Shown here piece after piece: positions 1 to 5,420 of a stretch of DNA of 7,046 nt (the first letter of the stretch is position 1; each line of letters opens with the position of its first letter). The stretch is from an uncultured Sutterella sp. Its GTDB lineage: Bacteria; Pseudomonadota; Gammaproteobacteria; Burkholderiales; Burkholderiaceae_F. The notes under the pieces are model-generated. The model saw only the letters and a list, made by a program, of their open reading frames with translations. It did no database searches and was not told the origin of the DNA. Location of the stretch: positions 1-7,046 of the forward strand of contig CAAGKD010000018.1 of the NCBI GenBank assembly GCA_900770335.1. The letters are read 5' to 3'. A program made the position numbers and the translations under genes.

Positions 1-64
1 AGTTGGATAGAGTATCTGGCTACGAACCAGAGGGTCGTGGGTTCGAATCCTGCCTGGCGCACCA
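1..64 (+). tRNA. tRNA-Arg(ACG), 5' end cut by the window
   Basis: Reads CGU-type arginine codons (wobble A34, normally converted to inosine by TadA). The sequence shows the D-loop, an anticodon stem TCTGG/CCAGA (15-19 and 27-31) around the loop CTACGAA with anticodon ACG at 22-24, a T-arm containing GTTCGAAT, the 3' acceptor strand CTGGCGC, discriminator A61 and an encoded CCA (62-64). The 5' acceptor strand and part of the D-arm lie outside the window. It lies 38 bp before a tRNA-Ser gene on the same strand with no terminator between them, so the two are probably cotranscribed. Confidence 0.95.
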
Positions 65-102
65 CAGAACAATTTGCCTCGCCGCAATCAGAACAATGAT
101 GC

Positions 103-196
103 GGAGAAGTGGCAGAGAGGTCGAATGCACACCCCTGCTAAGGGTGCAGGTCCAATATATCGGGCCTCGAGGGTTCGAATCCCTCCTTCTCCGCCA
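103..196 (+). tRNA. tRNA-Ser(GCT), complete
   Basis: Class II serine tRNA reading AGC/AGU codons. Acceptor strands GGAGAAG (103-109) and CTTCTCC (186-192) pair perfectly. The anticodon stem CACCC/GGGTG (130-134 and 142-146) encloses the loop CTGCTAA with anticodon GCT at 137-139. A long variable arm, as expected for serine tRNAs, follows, then a T-arm with GGTTCGAATCC. Discriminator G193 and an encoded CCA end at 196. All parts are intact. The T-arm/acceptor 3' end is followed about 30 bp later by an intrinsic terminator. Confidence 0.97.
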
Positions 197-225
197 TTGT
201 TCCTCTGCGGCGCGACAGCGCGAAG

Positions 226-260
226 CCCCGGTGTCCTTTTGGATGTCGGGGTTTTGTTTT
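226..260 (+). terminator. Intrinsic terminator of the tRNA-Arg/tRNA-Ser unit
   Basis: An 11-bp stem (226-236 with 241-251; C/G rich at the base, with three G-T pairs in the middle) closes a TTTT loop. It is followed directly by TTTTGTTTT (252-260). The orientation fits the tRNA transcript on the + strand. It separates the tRNAs from the convergent sulfotransferase gene. Confidence 0.88.
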
Positions 261-352
261 GCGTGAAGCGCATGGGAGCGCCCGGAGTCTTCGCCCCAGT
301 GGGACGGCGAGCCCCGGCGCCGAAAGACGTCGAAGCTTCATCGCCATGCGCT

Positions 353-373
353 TCGCCCGAAGGCCTCGGGCGA
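353..373 (-). terminator. Possible hairpin terminator downstream of the sulfotransferase gene
   Basis: A perfect 8-bp inverted repeat, TCGCCCGA/TCGGGCGA with loop AGGCC, lies 24 bp beyond the stop codon of the minus-strand sulfotransferase. No T-rich run follows it in the minus-strand reading, so it is either a weak or factor-assisted terminator, or a 3'-end stabilising hairpin. The remaining sequence between 261 and 396 shows no gene. Confidence 0.4.
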
Positions 374-396
374 GAATTGTCAATGCGGCTGCGGGC

Positions 397-2205
397 TCAC
401 CGCTCGAACGCCTTGCCAAGATCCACCGGCATCGCCTGATAGCCGGTCGTCGATTCGACGCGCATCTCCACGGAGGGCTCCTTCGCTCCCCACTTGAACT
501 CCATCATGAAGGGATTGGGCGCAGAGGTGAAGGCGCCGGTCTTGACGTCGAACGCCGCGCCGGCGGTCGCCGAGTAGACGAAGATCGAATCCTTGTCCGG
601 GTGATACTCGGTGAGCGAGGTGACAGGGCTGAACCAGTCGTGGCCGCGCTCCTTGCCGTATGACCAGATCTGCTCGACGGTCCCCTTCCTTTCGTCCACC
701 TTGTAGACGACTGCTCGGGAGTACTTCATCTCCGGCAGGGCCGGCTGCTCCATGCCGCGGGCGTCGCCGTTGTCGAAGGCCGTGAGATACACCACGCCCG
801 GAGAGCTCTTGGAGTCGATCCTGAAGGCGGTGTGCTGCGTCCAGGTCCAGTCGAAGTCGCCCTCGCACGAGGCGTCGCCGCAGGCGATGGGCTTTCCGGA
901 GGCGTCGACCGGCTTGAGAATCTTCGAGGCGAACTCGCCCTTCCAGCCGCGCGGCGCGCCGAGGATCCACTTCACCTTCTTGTCGCGGCCGATCTTGATG
1001 ATCGCGGACTGGTGGCGCGAGCTGATGATGATCGAGTCGTCAGTCGGGTCATAGTCGACGGAGTTGACGTGCGCCCAGTTGCGGCCGACGCCGGTGCCCG
1101 CCATGTCGCCGTAATGGTCGGACTCGCTGAGCTTGCGGATGTCCTCCTCGGAGAGCGTCTTGCCGGCCTTGCTCGCATCGATGTTGAGGCACACCGCGCC
1201 CTGGTCGAGCGCCTTGATCACGTCGGAGCGGTAGGGATCGAGAATGTCAAAGAGCCGGAACTCGTCAACGACGTAGCCGTCATGATCCACCTCGGCGATC
1301 ACGTCCCGCACCGTGCGGACGTTCTTGCCGTTGGCGAGCTTGACGTTCGAGCTTGCCACGCGCAGGAAGAAGTGACCGTTCTGCGCGGGGTCGAGCGAAT
1401 GGCTGAAGTCGTTGTAGGCCACGGGAAGCCGACGGTTCCAGATCTCGCGCCCCATCAGATCGTACTTGACGTAGCGCTGGCCGTACCCCCACGTGAAGGC
1501 GCCGTCATCGTTCTGGCGGAAGCCCATCATGTCGCCGCCCCAGTAGAGGCTCTCAAGCGAGTAGATGGGCTTGACGAAGAGATACCAGCGGTACTCGCCC
1601 TGCGTGTCGACGATGCCGATCTGCGGATAGAAGTTCCATTCAAGCGCGCCGCCCATCGGGTTGTTCCACACCGCGTGCGAGGTCTTGCCCACGAGGTCCT
1701 GCGCGTTGTTGAGCATGTAGAGCCGGTCCGAGAATTCAGGCGCGACCTTGACGGGATGCACCTTCGGCAACGCCGAGCGCTCAAGGGCCAGGCCTGACGC
1801 CTCCCCGTAGAGCGGCGAGCCGTAGATCTGGTACGTGTCGGAGAACCGCTCCTCCTTGCCGTTGAAGACGCGCGTGTAGTCGACCTTCACGTGGTTGACG
1901 AAGTCCGGATAGAGCCCGAAGACCGGAATGCCGCCGTGGGTGAGAAGCATCCTCGGAGAGACCTTGTAGGAGATCGTCTGGCCGTTCGGCTTCGGAAGCA
2001 CGGTGACTGCGGCGTCCTTCACCTGATAGCCGCCGTTGCGGATGATCGCCGTAAGCGGCGCCACTTCATACGGATTTGAGACGATCTCGCCCAAATGCCC
2101 CTGGATCTCATAGGTGGTCTTCGGTCCTGAGGCTCCGCCCATGGCCATCACGGCGGCAGGAACGATCGCCGCGGCAAGCGCCGTCAGTCGCAGCATCCTC
2201 TTCAT
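397..2205 (-). CDS. assT: Aryl-sulfate sulfotransferase (AssT type), periplasmic
   Basis: Transfers a sulfuryl group directly from one aryl sulfate ester to another phenol in the periplasm, without PAPS. The chosen start ATG (2205-2203) gives 602 aa and has an AGGGAG Shine-Dalgarno about 7 nt upstream. The frame stays open 95 codons further, but that stretch crosses the promoter region and enters the divergent gene. Residues 1 to about 22 form a signal peptide (KR, then an Ala-rich core). Residues about 30-130 look like the beta-sandwich N-terminal domain, and about 150-580 the beta-propeller. Active-site candidates by position are H269 (HSLD), H379 and N381 (AHVN), R397 (SSRH) and H458 (TQHTA). 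They match, with a near-constant offset, the residues I recall for the E. coli CFT073 enzyme, including the histidine that carries sulfate. C442 and C447 match its conserved disulfide. No dsbL/dsbI thiol-oxidase pair lies beside it, so another Dsb system must supply that bond. Divergent to a LysR gene, its probable regulator. The acceptor and donor cannot be read from the sequence. Confidence 0.95.
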   Translation of the reverse strand: MKRMLRLTALAAAIVPAAVMAMGGASGPKTTYEIQGHLGEIVSNPYEVAPLTAIIRNGGYQVKDAAVTVLPKPNGQTISYKVSPRMLLTHGGIPVFGLYPDFVNHVKVDYTRVFNGKEERFSDTYQIYGSPLYGEASGLALERSALPKVHPVKVAPEFSDRLYMLNNAQDLVGKTSHAVWNNPMGGALEWNFYPQIGIVDTQGEYRWYLFVKPIYSLESLYWGGDMMGFRQNDDGAFTWGYGQRYVKYDLMGREIWNRRLPVAYNDFSHSLDPAQNGHFFLRVASSNVKLANGKNVRTVRDVIAEVDHDGYVVDEFRLFDILDPYRSDVIKALDQGAVCLNIDASKAGKTLSEEDIRKLSESDHYGDMAGTGVGRNWAHVNSVDYDPTDDSIIISSRHQSAIIKIGRDKKVKWILGAPRGWKGEFASKILKPVDASGKPIACGDASCEGDFDWTWTQHTAFRIDSKSSPGVVYLTAFDNGDARGMEQPALPEMKYSRAVVYKVDERKGTVEQIWSYGKERGHDWFSPVTSLTEYHPDKDSIFVYSATAGAAFDVKTGAFTSAPNPFMMEFKWGAKEPSVEMRVESTTGYQAMPVDLGKAFER

Positions 2206-2236
2206 CTCTTCTCTCCCTTGCTTTTCGGATTTCGAA

Positions 2237-2280
2237 AGAGCGATTGCCTCGCTCTGCTCAAAGTCGACGGCATACATGCC
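2237..2280. promoter_or_regulatory. Two inverted repeats in the sulfotransferase leader
   Basis: Two dyads lie 32-75 bp upstream of the sulfotransferase start codon. One is AGAGCGA-TTGCC-TCGCTCT (2237-2255), with 7-bp perfect arms. The other is GGCAT-AC-ATGCC (2269-2280). They could be regulator contact sites or mRNA leader hairpins; the sequence alone does not decide. No match to a named operator is claimed. Confidence 0.3.
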
Positions 2281-2297
2281 TTGCCAACCCTTTAATA

Positions 2298-2316
2298 TCC
2301 GACCCAAATCATCGGA
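2298..2316. promoter_or_regulatory. Candidate LysR-type operator within the divergent promoter region
   Basis: TCCGA-N9-TCGGA is a perfect 5-bp dyad of the size typical for LysR-family sites, midway between the divergent sulfotransferase and regulator genes. It occupies the spacer of a weak minus-strand promoter candidate (TTTAGT at 2322-2317, 17-bp spacer, GATATT at 2299-2294). It also lies just upstream of a plus-strand -10-like TATAAG (2329-2334). Binding is inferred from position and symmetry only. Confidence 0.35.
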
Positions 2317-2328
2317 ACTAAAGGAAAA

Positions 2329-2334
2329 TATAAG
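2329..2334 (+). promoter_or_regulatory. Candidate -10 box for the LysR regulator gene
   Basis: TATAAG (5 of 6 to the sigma-70 consensus) lies 85 bp before the regulator's ATG in the AT-richer intergenic region. No convincing -35 element is seen at 17-18 bp. The nearby dyad at 2298-2316 would overlap the -35 region, as expected for autoregulation by a LysR protein. Confidence 0.3.
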
Positions 2335-2418
2335 AGCCTCCCTCTTGTCCGGCCATTCTGAGTTCCCGCAGATCATCTCGCGACGGAGCGGAAAAGAATC
2401 TTTCAAAATTTGAGAAAT

Positions 2419-3393
2419 ATGGATGACACTGACTCCGACCTCAACAGAAGTCTGTTGATTTTCCTGGTTGCGCTTTACGAGCAGCGGCACCTTGGGCGAA
2501 CCGCCACGCGGCTTTCAATCAGCCTTCCGAAGGCAAGTCGTCAGCTCGCCGCCGCAAGACGAATCTTCGGCGACCCCCTCTACGTTCGGTTCGGGCAGGG
2601 GCTCGCTCCGACGGCGCGCGCCCATGAGGTGACCGCGCAGGCGAGGAGCGTGCTCGAGGAAATGCGCCGCCTCTTCGAGGACCGCACGTTCCGCCCGGAG
2701 GAGATGACCCGGGTCGTTCGCGTGCTCTGCCTCGACAACGCGATCCCCATCGTGATCGAGCCGCTTGTCGACGCTCTCTTTGCGAAGGCCCCCAAGGCCG
2801 GCCTGGCGCTCGAGCCGCATTCGGAGGAGACGTTCCTTCGTCTTCAGGCGGGGGATGCGGACATGGCCGTGTTCCCCGCCGTCCACCTGCCCGAAGGCTT
2901 CCGCAGCGTCACGCTCCTGCGCACGCCCTACGTGCATGCGGTCCGAGCGGGTCATCCGCTTGAGGCGCTGCTCGAGCAAGGACGACTCTCTCCGGCCGAT
3001 CTGCGGCGCTTCCGCCGCATCCAGATATGCGTTCATCCGGACGTGGACGACACTGCGGAGGGCGTCCCAGGCCCCGCGCGCATTCCGCTCCGGGCGGCCG
3101 AAACGATGCTCTGGACGGAATCCTGGCTCGGCGCGGCGAGGCTCATGCATCGCACGGACGCCGTGCTCACGCTTCCGTGGCGAACTGCGCTCAGGCTTTC
3201 CGAAGAGCGCCCCCTTACGGTTCTTTCACGCGCACAAAGCGTTCCGTGGCTTGAGCCCGCGCTCGTCTGGCACTGTCATTCCGAAACCGACACTGCGCTC
3301 GAATGGGTTCGAAGCCTCGTCATTACGACCGTCCGCGGCGGAATGGACGAGCTCAAAGCTGACGAAATGCGGACGGGAAGGCTCGGCGGCTGA
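2419..3393 (+). CDS. LysR-family transcriptional regulator, divergent from the sulfotransferase gene
   Basis: A DNA-binding regulator of 324 aa, the usual LysR length. Residues about 8-66 form the winged helix-turn-helix. An N-terminal helix leads into an 'RTATRLSISLPKASRQLAAAR' type recognition region (one residue variable from the common SQPAVSRQI pattern). The wing follows with FGDPLYVRFGQGLAPT, which resembles the NahR/NodD branch ('DPL.VR...G..PT..A'). The effector-binding half starts near residue 90 (RVVRVLCLDNAIP) and runs to the end. The start is uncertain: a TTG three codons earlier (2410) is in frame, and neither has a good Shine-Dalgarno, only a GAGA 3 nt before the ATG. The ATG is preferred. 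Divergence from assT over 213 bp is the classic layout of a LysR regulator and its target. The inducer is probably an aryl sulfate or phenolic, which is inference only. Confidence 0.93.
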   Translation: MDDTDSDLNRSLLIFLVALYEQRHLGRTATRLSISLPKASRQLAAARRIFGDPLYVRFGQGLAPTARAHEVTAQARSVLEEMRRLFEDRTFRPEEMTRVVRVLCLDNAIPIVIEPLVDALFAKAPKAGLALEPHSEETFLRLQAGDADMAVFPAVHLPEGFRSVTLLRTPYVHAVRAGHPLEALLEQGRLSPADLRRFRRIQICVHPDVDDTAEGVPGPARIPLRAAETMLWTESWLGAARLMHRTDAVLTLPWRTALRLSEERPLTVLSRAQSVPWLEPALVWHCHSETDTALEWVRSLVITTVRGGMDELKADEMRTGRLGG

Positions 3394-3408
3394 ACACCTG
3401 CGGACGAG

Positions 3409-3435
3409 CCCCCCCCCCCGGCGCGCCGCTACAAT
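3409..3435 (+). promoter_or_regulatory. Promoter candidate with an 11-C tract before a TACAAT box
   Basis: An uninterrupted run of 11 C (3409-3419) is followed 10 bp later by TACAAT (3430-3435), a 5-of-6 match to the -10 consensus. The context CGCTACAAT recurs at 3913-3921. No -35 hexamer is visible: the -35 position would fall at the edge of the C run. Start of the lipoprotein gene is 54 bp downstream of the box. Homopolymers placed here alter promoter strength by slippage in some bacteria (see findings). Confidence 0.5.
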
Positions 3436-3489
3436 CGTAGCAGCCTCACCGGCGCACAGCCGCCCCGCAACGCTTCAAAGGATTTCATC

Positions 3490-3867
3490 GTGAACCGCAA
3501 AACGCTTCTTGGCATCACCGTCCTCGCCGCCGTCGGCGCCGTACTGCTTTCGGGTTGCGCGAGCAAGCCTGACCGCCAGGGACGCATCCATCTCATCACG
3601 CACGCGGAGGCCGTCGCCGCCGGCTGCCAGAAGCTCGACTACGCCGGCTCCGCCTCCGCCCTGCTCATCAACGGAAAGGCGCGCAACACCGCCGTCATCG
3701 TGAAGAAGGCCCTCACCGTCAAGGGCGCGACGCACATCTCCTACACGAAGGGCGAGGCCGGCTACGCCTTCACGAAGGCGAACATCTGGGGCTGCCCGGA
3801 TCCGAACATGACGACGCAGGATCCTGAGACGAAGAAGATGGCGAGGAGCTACGTCGGCCACGAATGA
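3490..3867 (+). CDS. Small lipoprotein, function unknown
   Basis: A 125-aa predicted lipoprotein starting with GTG (3490). An AAAGGA Shine-Dalgarno (3477-3482) lies 7 nt before it, which decides this start. Residues 1-22 are a lipoprotein signal peptide with lipobox LSGC (lipidated Cys23; Ala at +2 suggests outer-membrane sorting by the Lol rule). Two further cysteines, C46 and C102, could form a disulfide in the periplasm. The core (about 38-90; AVAAGCQKLDY ... ARNTAVIVKKALTVKGATHISY) has the shape of small DUF4156/RcsF-like periplasmic domains, in which a Cys after an Ala/Gly-rich turn precedes an alpha helix ending in 'GA(D/T)..'. That resemblance is from memory and weak. It is first in a row of lipoprotein genes and is followed by a hairpin, so it probably forms its own transcript. 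Confidence 0.82.
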   Translation: MNRKTLLGITVLAAVGAVLLSGCASKPDRQGRIHLITHAEAVAAGCQKLDYAGSASALLINGKARNTAVIVKKALTVKGATHISYTKGEAGYAFTKANIWGCPDPNMTTQDPETKKMARSYVGHE

Positions 3868-3876
3868 CCGCCGGCT

Positions 3877-3898
3877 CGCGGACGCCTCCGCGTCCGCG
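3877..3898 (+). terminator. Hairpin after the small lipoprotein gene
   Basis: A perfect 9-bp stem, CGCGGACGC/GCGTCCGCG with loop CTCC, begins 10 bp after the stop codon of the small lipoprotein. It is followed by the moderately T-rich CATTCCCTTTC. It probably terminates that transcript, although the T tract is interrupted. Confidence 0.55.
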
Positions 3899-3915
3899 CA
3901 TTCCCTTTCGCTCGC

Positions 3916-3921
3916 TACAAT
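3916..3921 (+). promoter_or_regulatory. Candidate -10 box for the decayed lipoprotein gene
   Basis: TACAAT in the context CGCTACAAT, identical to the box at 3430-3435, lies just before the remnant's signal-peptide coding sequence. No -35 hexamer is recognisable. The closeness to the first possible codon (TTG at 3924) means either the true start lies elsewhere or the box is not functional. Confidence 0.35.
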
Positions 3922-3923
3922 TT

Positions 3924-4439
3924 TTGAATCATCTCCCCGCCTTCGCGGCCTGCGCCGCGGGCCTCGCGCTTCTCCAGGGGCTGCTCGACCTTCACGGCGC
4001 CCGCGCCGCTCTCGCTTTCGGACGCGTGCTGGCCGGACGTGCCGCTCGTGAAGGTCTCCGACAATCCCGATGGACTTCCTCAATACAGGACGTGCCTCGA
4101 CGGACGGACCCAAGGGGAAGCTCCGCGGCGAAGCTTGAGTTCAGGCTCGAGCAGCACGCGTCAAAGTACTGCGAGCGCCGGGCGGGCTAGTATCGCCTGA
4201 TCGGCGAGCGCTTCGCGCAGGCTGACGCCTCGGGCCCGGCCCGGATCGAGCTTGTCTTCGCCTGCACGAGGCTCGAGAGCGAGGCCTCAATCATCGGCGG
4301 CTCCCGCTCGGAGCTGCTCCGGCTCAAGGCGCAGGCGCAGAGGGCCGGAATCCTGAGCAAGCTCAGCGAGCTCCACGCCTCCGGCGCGCTCTCCGAGAAG
4401 GAGTACGAGGCCGAGAGGGCGAAGATCACCGGACGCTGA
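3924..4439 (+). pseudogene. Decayed lipoprotein gene with SHOCT-like C-terminus, paralogue of the next gene
   Basis: No single frame is open, but three pieces read as one protein. Piece 1 is a signal peptide (NHLPAFAACAAGLALLQG) in the frame of 3924. Removing one G from the run at 3977-3980 gives lipobox LLQGC (Cys codon 3982-3984), then TAPAP and LPQYRTCLDG in the second frame. A second change of frame at the G run 4114-4117 gives KLEFRLEQHASKYC. An in-frame TAG (4188-4190) interrupts before YRLIGERF, and the frame then runs to TGA 4437-4439. This aligns along its length with residues 18 to about 113 of the 277-aa lipoprotein downstream (GC..TAPAP, LPEFRTCLHG, KHC, ARAEIIFTCT), including four conserved cysteines. 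The TAG sits opposite an aromatic residue, so one substitution from a Tyr codon explains it. The tail (GILSKLSELHASGALSEKEY) looks like a SHOCT domain, absent from the paralogue. The start codon is uncertain: the TTG has no Shine-Dalgarno. Sequencing error at G runs could explain the frameshifts but not the TAG. Confidence 0.85.
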
Positions 4440-4498
4440 CGGTCCGGACGGATTGAGGCCCGCCAGTCGCTCCCGCACACATGCTTCAAGGAGATCTC

Positions 4499-5332
4499 AT
4501 GAAGAAGATCCTGACACTCTCCGCTCTCACCGGCGCGCTTGTCCTCACCGGATGCGCCAACTACACCGCTCCGGCTCCGGCCGAGCTCACCGAGGAATGC
4601 ATCGAGGGCGTGCTCTTCACCGAAGACGCCCGCAACGACGAGAAGCTCCCGGAGTTCCGCACATGCCTGCACGGCGTGACCAAGAGCTCGCCGCCGACGA
4701 ACCTTCTCGAGCAGCTCAATCAGGCCGCGGCGAAACACTGCCTCACCGAAGGGCGCTTCTACAAGCTCCTGCGGCACCGCATCGCGCCGCCCAACAAGCA
4801 GCACACCGCCCGGGCGGAGATCATCTTCACCTGCACGGTCGACGCGAACGGCAGCTCCGCGACGCTCTCCGCCGAGGCCGACCCGGAGCTCGCGCCCGTC
4901 CCGCTCAAGGCTCCCGGCGCCTCGAGCGCTTCCGCCGAGATCCCCGCAGTGCTGCCCAAGGAGTCCGGCTGGAGCCTCTTCGGCGGGAGGGAGCCGGCCC
5001 CGCAGCGCATCACCCGCATGGGGGTGTACGTCGCGCGCGACCTCCACAACGCCGTGGTCTCGGGCGCTCTGCTGAGCGGCTGGGACGTCTGCGCGGAGAA
5101 CAGCCGGATCTTTCTCGTGACGCGCGAGCACCTGAGGAACCCCCTGGCGCTCAGGATCTTCTCGAGCGACTACGGCTACGTGATCGAGCTCGATCCGAGC
5201 CGCACCGCGATCGGATTGCGGAAGGGCCCGGCGGACCACTACATGGCCGCGCTCGACAAGAACATCCGGCGCTTCTACACGGAGAGCTACGGCAACGGCG
5301 AGGCCATGCCCGTCGATCGCTGCAAGCGCTGA
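4499..5332 (+). CDS. 277-aa lipoprotein with four-cysteine N-terminal domain, function unknown
   Basis: A predicted outer-membrane lipoprotein starting at ATG 4499, with AAGGAG (4488-4493) 5 nt upstream. An ATG at 4481 in the same frame has no Shine-Dalgarno. The signal peptide ends in lipobox LTGC (Cys19, Ala at +2). Residues 19 to about 113 form a domain with C34, C56, C81 and C112, all kept in the decayed gene just upstream, so two disulfides are plausible. Residues about 118-168 are an Ala/Pro/Ser-rich linker (LAPVPLKAPGASSAS ... LFGGREPAPQ). Residues about 170-277 are a second domain (TRMGVYVARDLHNAVVSGALL, C198, C275, GYVIELDPSRTAIGLRKG). The linker and second half have no counterpart in the decayed paralogue, which ends in a SHOCT-like tail instead. 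I do not recognise the family. A strong terminator follows 31 bp after the stop. Same-strand neighbour genes are also lipoproteins. Confidence 0.85.
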   Translation: MKKILTLSALTGALVLTGCANYTAPAPAELTEECIEGVLFTEDARNDEKLPEFRTCLHGVTKSSPPTNLLEQLNQAAAKHCLTEGRFYKLLRHRIAPPNKQHTARAEIIFTCTVDANGSSATLSAEADPELAPVPLKAPGASSASAEIPAVLPKESGWSLFGGREPAPQRITRMGVYVARDLHNAVVSGALLSGWDVCAENSRIFLVTREHLRNPLALRIFSSDYGYVIELDPSRTAIGLRKGPADHYMAALDKNIRRFYTESYGNGEAMPVDRCKR

Positions 5333-5363
5333 CCTGAGCGCTGATCCGACTCCGGAATCAGAG

Positions 5364-5399
5364 CGGCCGGCCGTCTCGAAGGAGACGCCGGCCGTTTTT
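5364..5399 (+). terminator. Intrinsic terminator after the 277-aa lipoprotein gene
   Basis: A 13-bp GC-rich stem (5364-5377 with 5382-5394, one bulged C in the 5' arm) with loop GAAG is followed by TTTTT (5395-5399). It serves the + strand lipoprotein transcript. The convergent Nudix gene ends 22 bp beyond it, and the same hairpin may also slow that transcript, but its upstream side has no A run to make a minus-strand U tract. Confidence 0.9.
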
Positions 5400-5420
5400 C
5401 CCTGGATCGGAGCCCGAGGC

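Noticed and set aside
832..1797. 321-codon plus-strand open frame opposite the sulfotransferase
   Set aside because: Antisense shadow of a high-GC gene: repetitive Val/Ala/Arg/Asp composition, no Shine-Dalgarno, and the sulfotransferase on the other strand is certain.
2206..2490. 95-codon in-frame N-terminal extension of the sulfotransferase
   Set aside because: It crosses the AT-rich promoter region and the start of the divergent regulator, has no signal-peptide character, and the ATG at 2205 has both a Shine-Dalgarno and a proper signal peptide right after it.
3864..3867. ATGA overlap of the small lipoprotein stop with a downstream ATG, suggesting translational coupling
   Set aside because: The frame beginning there has no Shine-Dalgarno, and it reads through a hairpin and a -10-like box before reaching the signal peptide of the decayed gene, so the overlap looks accidental.
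4429..4447. CCGGAC-N7-GTCCGG dyad at the end of the decayed gene
   Set aside because: Only 6-bp arms, no T run, partly inside the old coding sequence; too weak to call a terminator or operator.
4187..5239. 350-codon minus-strand open frame across the remnant and the 277-aa lipoprotein
   Set aside because: Arg/Ala/Gly/Glu-rich composition typical of antisense shadows; the plus strand carries a lipoprotein with signal peptide, lipobox and Shine-Dalgarno, and a cysteine-preserving paralogue.
4453..5337. 294-codon plus-strand frame overlapping the 277-aa lipoprotein
   Set aside because: Very Arg/His-rich, low-complexity reading of the +1-type frame of a real gene; no ribosome binding site.
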